DNA of 43,771 nucleotides from Thermoplasmata archaeon (GTDB lineage Archaea; Thermoplasmatota; Thermoplasmata; Lutacidiplasmatales; UBA184): positions 1-43,771 of the forward strand of contig JAJYEA010000010.1 in NCBI GenBank assembly GCA_021790425.1, written 5' to 3'. A program made the position numbers and the translations under genes. The notes beneath the pieces are model-generated. The model was not told the DNA's origin. It searched no databases and saw only the letters and a list, made by a program, of their open reading frames with translations. Below, one piece after another: positions 22,579 through 30,647 of the stretch. Position 1 is the stretch's first letter. Every line of letters starts with the position of its first letter.

Positions 22579-24626
22579 CCTTCGAGGGCTGGATCCTCGA
22601 CGCCCGTCCGGCGAAGGGAGGGCTCGTCCTCCTCCTCTCCGACGGACGGAAGCGGGTCCGGGTCTGCCTCCGGGCCACCTTCGACCTGTACCTGGTCCCG
22701 AGGGACCCCACGCTGGTCGACCGCCTGATGGACCACCCGGCGGCGGTCTCCTCCCGGGAGGAGGAGTGGTTCGCTCCCCCGTGGTACACCGCGCGTATCC
22801 CGGTGCAGCGGGTCTCCTTCTCCCGGCTCTCGGCGGTGGAGGAGGTGCGGGCCCGAATGAGGGAGGAGGAGCTCGCCGAGGTGCTCAACCCCTTCCCCGA
22901 CCCGATCACGCAGACCTTCTACCACCTCGGCTACCCGGCGACCGCCCGCGTGCGGGTGCAGGGAGCGGTCACCTCCGGCTCCGGCGAGGTCCCCTGCGTC
23001 GACCCGTCGCGGGTCCGGGCGGTCGGGGACCCGCTCGAGGTGGGCTACGAGGTCCCGGGGTACAGCTGGGCGGAGGTCCGCTTCTTCGACTGGTTCGGGG
23101 AGACCACCGCCTCGGAGGCGGGGCGGGCGCCCGAGCGGTTCACCCTCACCGTCTCCTACGCGGGCCATCCCCCGCGCACCGAGGAGGGGAAACTCCGCGA
23201 GCTGGAAGGGCACGCGCCGCTCCTCGCCTCGGTGGACATCGCCATGTTCCCCCGGGCCTTCCGCGGCCTCCTCTCGGGGGCGGGACTCCGGACGTCGGCG
23301 ATCCCGATCGTCCTCCACCGGCACTCGCCCCGCTCCCCGCCCCTCCCCGACGAGCTCGTGAAGTTCGTCGAATGGAGCCGGGTCTCCTTCATGCCCCTGC
23401 GCGAGGTCGCGCAGGCCTCCATCGGCAAGGCCCTCACCGCGAACGAGACGCACGTCGCCTTCCGTCGGCACTACCTCGTCCCCGACCGGCAGGCGCGGGT
23501 GGAACGCCGGAAGACGCTGGCCGACCTCGTGGCCCACGACCGCGGGGGGATCCTCTTCCGTCCCCGGCCGGGGATCTACTGGAACGTCGCCCAGCTCGAC
23601 TTCGCCTCGATGTACCCCACCCTCATCGCGACGTGGAACATCTCCCCCGAGACGGTGAACGCCCCCTCGGGGCCCTCGGTCGAGGTGCCCGGGACGGGCC
23701 ACCGGGTGGAGCCCGCGAGCGCACGACGCGGGATCGTCCCGGAGTCCCTGGAGTGGCTGATCGCCCGCCGGGAGGCGACCCGGGCCCTCGCGCGGGACGA
23801 CCCCGTCCAGGACCTCCGCCAGGCGGCGATCAAGTGGCTCCTCGTGGCGAGCTTCGGCTACCTCGGCTTCCGCAACGCCCGCTTCGGGAAGATCGAGGCC
23901 CACGAGTGCGTCACCGCGCTCTCCCGCCACTACATGGGACGCTCGATCCAGCTCGCGACCTCCCGGGGCTACGAGGTCCTCCACGTCATGGTGGACAGCC
24001 TCTTCGTCCGCCGGGACGGGGCGACCCCCGCGGACTACCAGGCGCTCCTCGCCGCGCTGCGGGAGGAGACGGGGCTCGGGATCAAGCTCGAGGCCCACTA
24101 CGACTGGGTGGTGCTCTGCAACAACAAGGGGACCGCCCTGGGCTCGCCCGCCCGCTACTTCGGGCGGCTGCGCGACGGCCACCTCAAGGTCAAGGGGCTC
24201 GACATCGTCCGTCGCGACACGCCGGGAGTGGTGAAGAAGGCCCAGGCGGAGGCGCTCGCGACCCTGCGCGAGGTCCGGACCGAGGCGGAGCTCCCCGAGG
24301 CGCTCCGGCATGTGGAGGGGCTCTTCGAGCGGGCGGCCTCCCGGGTCCGCCGGGGAGACGTGCCCCCGGAGGAGTTCGTCTTCACCGTGGCCGAGGGACG
24401 GAGGGCGGGCGGGGGGCGGCACGACTACCGGTCGGAGACCCCCTTTGTCTCCCTGGTCCAGGGACACGGGACCCCCTACTTCGCCGAGCTCGGCTTCTCC
24501 GGCGCCGACACGGAGCACTACGCCCGCCTCCTCGAGCGGGCCCGCGAGCAGGTCACCCCGGCGAGCGGGGGCGTACGAGAAGAGCCCCGGAGCTCCTACT
24601 GGGACGTCCATGGAGACGACGGCTGA
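22575..24626 (+). CDS. B-family DNA polymerase, PolB2-like, exonuclease-degenerate
   Basis: A 683-residue family-B polymerase, shorter than replicative PolB. Motif A is DFASMYPTL (D342), motif B AIKWLLVASFGYLGF (K420, with the usual Asn-Ser replaced by Val-Ala), and motif C HVMVDSLFV (D474). In motif C the first Asp of DTDS is Met but the second, metal-binding Asp is kept, so catalysis is feasible. KGLDIVRRDTP (540-550) is the thumb motif. The Exo I site reads VDIAMF (220-225), losing the Glu of DxE, so proofreading is unlikely. These changes match the archaeal PolB2/Dpo2 group, for which damage tolerance has been reported. The ATG overlaps the upstream stop. Confidence 0.85.
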   Translation: MTFEGWILDARPAKGGLVLLLSDGRKRVRVCLRATFDLYLVPRDPTLVDRLMDHPAAVSSREEEWFAPPWYTARIPVQRVSFSRLSAVEEVRARMREEELAEVLNPFPDPITQTFYHLGYPATARVRVQGAVTSGSGEVPCVDPSRVRAVGDPLEVGYEVPGYSWAEVRFFDWFGETTASEAGRAPERFTLTVSYAGHPPRTEEGKLRELEGHAPLLASVDIAMFPRAFRGLLSGAGLRTSAIPIVLHRHSPRSPPLPDELVKFVEWSRVSFMPLREVAQASIGKALTANETHVAFRRHYLVPDRQARVERRKTLADLVAHDRGGILFRPRPGIYWNVAQLDFASMYPTLIATWNISPETVNAPSGPSVEVPGTGHRVEPASARRGIVPESLEWLIARREATRALARDDPVQDLRQAAIKWLLVASFGYLGFRNARFGKIEAHECVTALSRHYMGRSIQLATSRGYEVLHVMVDSLFVRRDGATPADYQALLAALREETGLGIKLEAHYDWVVLCNNKGTALGSPARYFGRLRDGHLKVKGLDIVRRDTPGVVKKAQAEALATLREVRTEAELPEALRHVEGLFERAASRVRRGDVPPEEFVFTVAEGRRAGGGRHDYRSETPFVSLVQGHGTPYFAELGFSGADTEHYARLLERAREQVTPASGGVREEPRSSYWDVHGDDG

Positions 24627-25509
24627 GACCCGCCGGGGCGCTCCCCGCGTCCGCGTGGGGTGCTGCGGCTGGTCGTACCCGGAGTGGGCCGGTCCCTTCT
24701 ACCGGTCGTCCGAGCGGATGTTCACCCAGTACGCGCGCGTCTTCGACACCGCCGAGATCGACAGCTCCTTCTACCGGATCCCGGAGCGGAAGACCATGGA
24801 GGGACTGGCCCGCCAGGCCCCGCGGGACTTCCTCTTCACGGTCAAGCTCCCGCAGGCGCTCACGCACGAGGCGCGCCTCCGCGACACCCCGGGGGCCCGG
24901 ACGGCGCTCGACGCCTACCTCCACGCGATCGAGCCCCTGCGCTCCTCCCACCGGCTCCGGCTCGTGCTCGTCCAGCTTCCCCCGAGCTTCGGGTTCGAGG
25001 AGCGCGGCCCCCTCGAGCGGTTCCTCCGGGAGCTCCGCGACCGCGGCGTGCCGAGCGCGACCGAGTTCCGCCACGCGAGCTGGGTCGCGCCCGAGCACCT
25101 CCCCGACTCGCTCACCCTGCTCCGGGGCGCGGGATCGAGCTACACGATCGTCGACGAGCCGCTCCTGCCGCCGGACACGCACACGACGAACGGGACGGCC
25201 TACGTCCGCCTGCACGGACGGAACCCGGCGCTGTGGTACGACTACGAATACTCGCCCTCGGAGCTCGCGGCCTGGAAGGGGAAGGTCGCCGGGCTGGTCC
25301 GGGACGGGGAGGAGGTCATCGTGGTCTTCAACAACCATCCGCACGGGAACGCCCCGAGGAACGCGATCGCCTTCCGCGAGCTCATCGGCGGCCGGGCGCC
25401 GGCGGGATCCCCCGACCTCGGCTCGTTCGGACCGGAGGCGGACCCGGCCGCCAGGAACGCTTATGGAGCGGGACCTTCTCCCGCCCCCGACCGGGAAGGA
25501 TCACCGTGA
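24610..25509 (+). CDS. DUF72 family protein, full length
   Basis: A 299-residue DUF72 protein of normal length. RVRVGCCGWSYPEWAGPFYR (about 13-32), YARVFDTAEIDSSFYRIPE, FLFTVKLPQALTHE, LVLVQLPPSF, SATEFRHASWV, AYVRLHGRNP and VIVVFNNHPHGNAPRNA are all recognisable family segments of the TIM barrel. The last about 45 residues are Pro/Gly-rich with no domain character. It begins 17 bases inside the polymerase gene end and is followed by a GTGA overlap. Family function is unknown; two DUF72 genes flanking the polymerase is striking. Confidence 0.85.
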   Translation: METTAETRRGAPRVRVGCCGWSYPEWAGPFYRSSERMFTQYARVFDTAEIDSSFYRIPERKTMEGLARQAPRDFLFTVKLPQALTHEARLRDTPGARTALDAYLHAIEPLRSSHRLRLVLVQLPPSFGFEERGPLERFLRELRDRGVPSATEFRHASWVAPEHLPDSLTLLRGAGSSYTIVDEPLLPPDTHTTNGTAYVRLHGRNPALWYDYEYSPSELAAWKGKVAGLVRDGEEVIVVFNNHPHGNAPRNAIAFRELIGGRAPAGSPDLGSFGPEADPAARNAYGAGPSPAPDREGSP

Positions 25510-26537
25510 CCGTCCATATCGCGCTCCTGCGCGCCGTCAACCTGGGCCCCCATCGTCGGGTGGCGAACGAGAGCCTGGTCGAGGTCTGCGAGGGCGCCGG
25601 GCTCTCCGCGGTGGAGACCTATCTCCCCACGGGGAACGTCGTCTTCCAGGACACGGGCCGGGGCCCGATCGCGCTCGAGACCTTGCTGGAGAAGGACCTC
25701 GCGAAGCGCGCCCGCCTGCGCACGGAGGTCTTCGTCCGCTCGGGGTTCGAGTGGGCGACGCTCCTCCAGCAAAACCCCTTCCCCGAGATGGCCGAGGAAG
25801 ACCCCAGCCACCTCGTGGTGGTCTTCCTCAAGCGGGCGCCGAGCCCGGAGGCGGTCGCGAAGCTCCGGGGCTCGCTCCGGGGACCCGAGAAGGCCTCCGT
25901 CTTCGGCGCCCACCTCTTCGTCACTTACCCGAAGGGGATCGCACGCTCCCCCCTCACCCTGGCCCGCATCGAGGGCACCCTCGGGACCCGGGGCACCGCA
26001 CGGAACTGGAACACGGTGGTCGAGCTCGGGCGGAGGGCGGCGGAGGCCGCTCGGGAGGGCCCGGCCGACACCGAGAACGTGCGCGCCGTCGTCCGGACCT
26101 TCCAGCCCGAGGACTACCCGGGGGTCCGCCGGGTGTGGGAGGCCTCCGACATCCATCTCAGCCCCGCGGACTCGCCCGAGGAGCTCGAACGAGCCCTCGA
26201 GCGGGACCCGGACCTCTTCCTCGTGGCCGAGCGCGACGGCGAGACCGTCGGGGCCGTGCTCGGGAGGTTCGACGGCTTCCGGGGGTGGGTCTACCATCTC
26301 GCGGTCGATGCCCGGTTCCGAAGGCAGGGGATCGGCCGCGCGCTCATGGAGGAGGTGGAGCGGCGCCTGACGGACCGCGGATGTCCGAAGGTGAACCTCC
26401 ATGTCGAGGCCGTGAACGAGGAGGTCTCCGCCTTCTACGAGGCGCTCGGCTACGACCGGAAGGACTTCATCTTCATGGGGAAGTGGCTCCGGGAAGACGC
26501 GGCGCCGTCGCGCGCCCGCCAGAACACCTCCCGCTGA
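25506..26537 (+). CDS. DUF1697-GNAT fusion protein
   Basis: A 343-residue two-domain protein. Residues about 1-185 are a DUF1697 domain: HIALLRAVNLGPHRRV, VETYLPTGNVVFQ, TEVFVRSGFEW and FVTYPKGIARSPL. Residues about 195-335 form a GNAT acetyltransferase: VRTFQPEDYPGVRRVW, FLVAERDGETVGAVLG, VDARFRRQGIGRALMEEVE (acetyl-CoA loop), and VNLHVEAVNEEVSAFYEALGY. The GTG start overlaps the DUF72 stop, making this the last gene of the operon; 45 bases separate it from the convergent zinc-ribbon gene. DUF1697 function is unknown. The fusion suggests that the two activities share a substrate or partner. Confidence 0.85.
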   Translation: MTVHIALLRAVNLGPHRRVANESLVEVCEGAGLSAVETYLPTGNVVFQDTGRGPIALETLLEKDLAKRARLRTEVFVRSGFEWATLLQQNPFPEMAEEDPSHLVVVFLKRAPSPEAVAKLRGSLRGPEKASVFGAHLFVTYPKGIARSPLTLARIEGTLGTRGTARNWNTVVELGRRAAEAAREGPADTENVRAVVRTFQPEDYPGVRRVWEASDIHLSPADSPEELERALERDPDLFLVAERDGETVGAVLGRFDGFRGWVYHLAVDARFRRQGIGRALMEEVERRLTDRGCPKVNLHVEAVNEEVSAFYEALGYDRKDFIFMGKWLREDAAPSRARQNTSR

Positions 26538-26582
26538 ACATCCCCCGCATCGCCCAGCCGTAAGGGCGGGCCCGGGTCTTCG

Positions 26583-27200
26583 CTACGCCGGAGGGATGGA
26601 GGCCCCACAGCTAGCGCAGAACTTGCCCTCGCCCGTGACGGGCGCCTGACACTGCGGACAGGCCCGGCCCGGGGTTGCGACCACCGGAGGGGGAGGTGGA
26701 GGCGGCGAGGGAGCGGGAGCGGCCGCGGGAGGCGGCGGAGGAGGAGGCGACGGAGGGGGCGCGACGAGCGGGGACGAGGGAAGCGGAGGCGTCGGCGTAG
26801 CGGGGGCCACCTGGGCCTTTCCCTGGGTGAGGAGGTAGTTCCAGTACTCCCACCGTTCGCGCGACCAGTCGGTCTCGTACTCGTGCCAGGAGACGGCCGC
26901 GCCTACGGCGGCCACGGGCAGGAGCAGGACCGCGACCACGGCCCCGCCGATGGCGGCGTCCTCGCGGACGTCCGCGCGATACCGGAGCTGGAGCACCGAG
27001 TCCGTTCCGGCGGAGAGCACGTTCACGTCGACGACCCGATGGATCCCGATGTGCGACTGGAAGGAACGTCCTTGGAAGCTGAGCGGGCCGGTCGCCCGGA
27101 GGCCGTAGCCGCGCTGGCTCCAGAACGCCCACGAAACGGCATGGATCTCCTGCGCCGTGGGAGCTTGGTAGGTCCACGACTCGAACTTCTCGAACACCAT
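26583..27200 (-). CDS. Membrane-anchored protein with C-terminal zinc ribbon
   Basis: A 205-residue protein. The first about 80 residues (VFEKFESWTYQAPTAQEIH...) are a mixed strand/helix domain without a recognised family, followed by one hydrophobic segment (IGGAVVAVLLLPVAAVGAAV), a basic/aromatic stretch (DWSRERWEYWNYLL), a Pro-rich linker of about 60 residues with three poly-Pro runs, and a C-terminal zinc ribbon with CPQCQ and FCASCG. Zinc ribbons with such linkers are common in archaeal membrane proteins. ATG 27200 is preferred over an upstream codon in frame. Function unknown. Confidence 0.65.
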   Translation of the reverse strand: MVFEKFESWTYQAPTAQEIHAVSWAFWSQRGYGLRATGPLSFQGRSFQSHIGIHRVVDVNVLSAGTDSVLQLRYRADVREDAAIGGAVVAVLLLPVAAVGAAVSWHEYETDWSRERWEYWNYLLTQGKAQVAPATPTPPLPSSPLVAPPPSPPPPPPPAAAPAPSPPPPPPPVVATPGRACPQCQAPVTGEGKFCASCGASIPPA

Positions 27201-27293
27201 CGCTGGACCCAAGCCCCCCGGGAGACATCACCCTTTTGGCGCAAACTCCGGAGTCCCCCGCCACGGCGCGCCGCTCGGCGAGCGCGCCAGGTA

Positions 27294-27303
27294 CCCTTAA
27301 TAG
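27294..27303 (+). promoter_or_regulatory. TATA box for the TrmB-type regulator
   Basis: cccttaatag is centred about 28 bases before the ATG at 27328. A leaderless or very short leader message is expected. Confidence 0.55.
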
Positions 27304-27327
27304 AGGCGGGGAACTCGCCCCTTCCGT

Positions 27328-28077
27328 ATGTCCAGTCTGGAGGAGGTCACCGCGTCCCTGGGAGGGGAGACCCCCCAGGATTTCCGCCGGGCGATCGAGC
27401 TCCTGGAACGGCTGGGACTGACCCAGTACGAGTCCCGCCTCTACGTGGCCCTGGTCATCCGGGGCTACGGGGACTCCGCCACGCTCGCCGAGGGCGCCGG
27501 GATCCCCCGGACGAGCGCCTACAAGGTGCTCGAGGGGCTCTGCCAGAAGGGCTACGCCTTCTCGACCGGGGGCAAGCCCTCCATCTTCAAGCCCCAGCCC
27601 ATCCCCGAGACGGTCCAGCGCCTGAAGACGATCATCGACGAGGTCTTCGAGAAGCTCGACAAGCTCCACGAGACCGTCGCGACCCACGGTGAGCCCGAGC
27701 TCGTCTACCTCCTCTGGGGGCGCGAGCGCACGGTCTCGAAGATCGGGGAGATGCTCGACCAGTCCACCGAGAGCTTCATCCTCACCACCCCGCAGGTCTC
27801 CGCGATCCGGGACGAGCTCGCGAAGAAGATCCAGAGCGCCGTGAAGCGCGGGGTCAACGTGACGTTCATCACCGCTCCCGCCCAGAAGATCCCCGAGGGG
27901 GTGAAGCACGTGCCCCACCGGAACATCCTCGCCACGGACGTGCTCGCCGACGGGTCGCGTGCCCTCCTCGCGACGCCCGGTCTCGAGGCGTGCGGGTTCA
28001 CCGAGAACCCCATCCTCGCGGAGCACCTGAAGCAGTTCCTCGAGATCGTGATGGAAAAGGCGACCGTCTTGAAGTGA
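27328..28077 (+). CDS. TrmB-family transcriptional regulator
   Basis: A 249-residue TrmB-type regulator. Residues about 20-85 hold the winged helix: RAIELLERLGLTQYESRLYVALVIRG, SATLAEGAGIPRTSAYKVLEGLCQKGYAF, followed by the coiled-coil VQRLKTIIDEVFEKLDKLHETV. The C-terminal part (LVYLLWGRERTVSKIGEMLDQ...SFILTTPQ...AVKRGVNVTFITAP) is the phospholipase-D-like effector domain typical of the family, rather than the sugar-binding type of TrmB itself. Ligand unknown. The Red-beta-like gene begins 42 bases downstream, so they may share a transcript. Confidence 0.86.
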   Translation: MSSLEEVTASLGGETPQDFRRAIELLERLGLTQYESRLYVALVIRGYGDSATLAEGAGIPRTSAYKVLEGLCQKGYAFSTGGKPSIFKPQPIPETVQRLKTIIDEVFEKLDKLHETVATHGEPELVYLLWGRERTVSKIGEMLDQSTESFILTTPQVSAIRDELAKKIQSAVKRGVNVTFITAPAQKIPEGVKHVPHRNILATDVLADGSRALLATPGLEACGFTENPILAEHLKQFLEIVMEKATVLK

Positions 28078-28119
28078 GATGGTCTGCCCTCCGTCGAGCG
28101 CCGTCGCGAACTCCCGGAG

Positions 28120-28743
28120 ATGGATGTGACCGCGGAAGGAGGAACCGCCCCCCCGCACTACCAACTGGGTCCACTGCACCGCGACACCGCCCCCGACCTG
28201 ACGGAGGGCGAACGGGCCCATCTCGCTCGCTTCTGCGACACCTGGCAGATCCCCCGGGAGGAGGTCCAGTGCGCCTCGATCCAGGACGGGGAGGGGAAGA
28301 CGACCGGGGTCGTGTCCGTGGTCCCGATCGGGTGGCTCCGCCGCTTCGCCGAACGGCTCCCGCTCTATTCGGGCATGGCTCCGCCCGAGTTCGTCCGGAC
28401 CCCGGAGGGGTACCCGGCCGCCGCGACCGTGCGGGTCCTCCGCGCGGAACCTCACCGGCCCGTCTCCCGCACCGCCTTCTGGCACGAGCACGCCCCGAGC
28501 GGCCTCAGCGGGGAGGACTTGGAGACCTGGGCGGCGGCGCCCGATCGCATGCTCGGGGAGGTGGCGGAGGCGATGGCGCTCCGGACGGCGTTCCCCTCGG
28601 AGCTCGCCGGGATCTACACGCGGTGGGACCTCGAACAGGCGGTGCGCGACCTCGAGCTCGCGGAGGCCTGGGCGCCTCCCGCCGACGGACCGTCGGGATT
28701 GGGGCCGGACGCTACATCCGGTCGAGGGGCTCGATCGCGATAA
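28120..28743 (+). CDS. RecT/Red-beta (Bet) family single-strand annealing protein
   Basis: The 207-residue protein aligns along most of its length with lambda Red-beta. FCDTWQIPREEVQCASI matches the YGLNPWTKEIYAF region; VVSVVPIGWLRRF the VVPVVGVDGWSRI region; ATVRVLRAEPHRPVSRTAFW the CRIYRKDRNHPICVTEW region; and PDRMLGEVAEAMALRTAF...LAGIYTRWDLEQ (141-173) the PKRMLRHKAMIQCARLAF...FAGIYDKDEAE end. Such proteins anneal complementary single strands and drive recombination. It is slightly shorter than Red-beta at the N-terminus. No exonuclease partner or phage gene adjoins it. Its 3' end overlaps the convergent argS by 32 bases. The match is from memory by eye. Confidence 0.72.
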   Translation: MDVTAEGGTAPPHYQLGPLHRDTAPDLTEGERAHLARFCDTWQIPREEVQCASIQDGEGKTTGVVSVVPIGWLRRFAERLPLYSGMAPPEFVRTPEGYPAAATVRVLRAEPHRPVSRTAFWHEHAPSGLSGEDLETWAAAPDRMLGEVAEAMALRTAFPSELAGIYTRWDLEQAVRDLELAEAWAPPADGPSGLGPDATSGRGARSR

Positions 28744-30553
28744 GCTCGAGCGAGTTGCGCAGGACCTGCCGGGCGGCCGCGATCAGCGCGAGACGGAAGG
28801 GCAGCCAGTTGGGTTCGCCGCCCAGGACCCGCACGGCCTGGTAGTACTCGTTCAGCCGCTCGGCCACCTCGTGGGGATAGAGCGCGAGGAGGTGGACGGC
28901 GCCCGTCTCCGCCACACGGGCGACGAGGGACGGGAACCGGCTGAGTGTCTTGAGGAGGGCCAGCTCGCGGTCCTCCATCGTACCCGGGAGGGGGAAGAGG
29001 CCCGGACGCTCCGCGAGCGCGTGGGCAAGCTCCGCGGGATTCGACTCCTGCGCGCGGCGGAGGAGGCTCGCGGCCCGGGCGTGGGCGTACTGGACGAACG
29101 GCGCGCTCCTTCCCTCGAACGAGAGGGCCTCCTCCCAGCGGAAGGTGATGGGCTTGTCGGGTTGGATCGCGAGGAGATGGTAGCGCACCGCGCCGGTCCC
29201 CACGCTCTCGGCGATCCGCTCCGCCTCGGCCGCATCGAGGTCCGGGCGGCGCTTCCGGACCTCTTCGAGGGCCCGGACGTGGGCCTCCTCCAGGAGATCG
29301 TCGAGGGTGACCACCCGGCCGGCCCGGGTGGACATCTTCCCCTCGGGGAGGCTGACGAACGAGTAGGTGAAGAGTTCGGGCTTCCGCGCGACCCCCGCCA
29401 TCTCGAGGAGGGCCGAGAGGGTCCGGAAGTGGAGCTTGTGGTCCTCCCCGAGCACGTCGATGACGCGCTCGAAACGGGCGAGCTTCTGCAGGTGGTAGGC
29501 GACGTCCCGCACCACGTAGAGGGAGCTCCCGTCGGACCGGGTGAGCAGGATGACCGCCTCCTTCTTCGGGAGGTCCCAGCCCGAGGCATCGACCGCGAGC
29601 GCTCCCCCCTCTTCCCGGCGGGCATGGGGGGAGGCGGCGAAGAGCTCGAGCACCTTGCTTACGGACCCGTCGAGGACGAACTCCGACTCCCAGACGAACT
29701 CGTCGAAGCGGATGCCGACACGGGCGAGGGTGGCCTTCGTACCCTCGAGCACCTCGCGGGGTACCCGCCGGTACTCGTCCGCCGGGATCTCCCCGCGCTC
29801 GAAGCGCGCCACCAACTGCGAGACCTCCTGGGCCGCGGCGGCGTCCTGCGCCACGAGCTCGGATGCCCCAGGGTAGGGCTTGCCGAGCCACGCATCCGAC
29901 TTCATCCCCTCGGGGGCGACCGCGCCGGCGGAAAGGCCCGCGCGGCTCCGCACCTCCTCCGGCCACTGGTCGATCGGCTTCGACCAGATCCAGACGAGCG
30001 TGGCGGCCTGCCGGCCGATGTCGTCCACGTAGAACTGGGCGGTGACGTCGTACCCGGCGGCCCGCAGGGCCCGGACGTAGGTGTCCCCGACGATCCCGTT
30101 GCGGGAGCGACCGACGTGCAGGAGGCCCGTGGGATTCGTGCTCGTGTGCTCGACGCAGACCCGGCGCTGGTTCGGGGGAGAGCGACCGTACTCCTGGGCG
30201 AGCACCAGGACCGAGCGGAGCGTCGCAGCCGCGAGCCACTCGGGCTGAAGGCGGAAGTTGAGGAAGCCCCGGCTGGCCTCCACCCCTGCGAGATACTCCC
30301 CGAGAGGGAAGCCCTCGGCCAGGGCGGTCGCGAGCGTGTTGGGGTCCGTCTTCGCCTGCTTCGCCCAGCGGAAGAGGGGCAGGGCCAGGTCGCCCATGCC
30401 CTCGGGGGGCGAGGCAAGCTCCCCCTCGATGGCAGCGGGGTCGAGCGTCAGCCCCCGGTGCGCGAGCCGGACGGAGAGTTCGCGGGCGACCCACTGGCGT
30501 GGGGGTGCCCAGGGGTCGCGGTGAATGGACTCGGAGGGGGCAGTTGCGCTCAT
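28712..30553 (-). CDS. argS: Arginyl-tRNA synthetase
   Basis: A 613-residue class I synthetase charging tRNA-Arg. The N-terminal Arg-S domain (VRLAHRGLTLDPAAIEGELASPPEGMGDLALPLF) is followed by VEHTSTNPTGLLHVGRSRN, where HVGR (146-149) is the HIGH motif; EGKMSTRAG near residue 404 is the KMSKS-equivalent. The C-terminal region (LLKTLSRFPSLVARVAE, YYQAVRVLGGEP, RLALIAAARQVLRNSLELI) is the DALR anticodon-binding domain. A minus-strand TATA-like gaaatagcc lies about 30 bases upstream of the ATG at 30553. Length is usual for the family. Confidence 0.95.
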   Translation of the reverse strand: MSATAPSESIHRDPWAPPRQWVARELSVRLAHRGLTLDPAAIEGELASPPEGMGDLALPLFRWAKQAKTDPNTLATALAEGFPLGEYLAGVEASRGFLNFRLQPEWLAAATLRSVLVLAQEYGRSPPNQRRVCVEHTSTNPTGLLHVGRSRNGIVGDTYVRALRAAGYDVTAQFYVDDIGRQAATLVWIWSKPIDQWPEEVRSRAGLSAGAVAPEGMKSDAWLGKPYPGASELVAQDAAAAQEVSQLVARFERGEIPADEYRRVPREVLEGTKATLARVGIRFDEFVWESEFVLDGSVSKVLELFAASPHARREEGGALAVDASGWDLPKKEAVILLTRSDGSSLYVVRDVAYHLQKLARFERVIDVLGEDHKLHFRTLSALLEMAGVARKPELFTYSFVSLPEGKMSTRAGRVVTLDDLLEEAHVRALEEVRKRRPDLDAAEAERIAESVGTGAVRYHLLAIQPDKPITFRWEEALSFEGRSAPFVQYAHARAASLLRRAQESNPAELAHALAERPGLFPLPGTMEDRELALLKTLSRFPSLVARVAETGAVHLLALYPHEVAERLNEYYQAVRVLGGEPNWLPFRLALIAAARQVLRNSLELIAIEPLDRM

Positions 30554-30647
30554 CGGACGGTGCGAGGAAGTGCCGTGGCTATTTCTCCTCGCCGGTGGAC
30601 GGCAGAGGAGGGACCCGGGACCGGGTCCCGGCGCCGGCCCCCGCGGC

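Noticed and set aside
22496-26563. A very long plus-strand open frame of over 1300 codons across the polymerase region
   Set aside because: It is Pro/Arg/Gly-rich and has no domain; it is the off-frame shadow of the real overlapping genes in high-GC DNA.
28120-28743. Prophage remnant around the Red-beta-like gene
   Set aside because: Neighbours are a TrmB regulator and argS, with no integrase, att repeat or structural phage gene.
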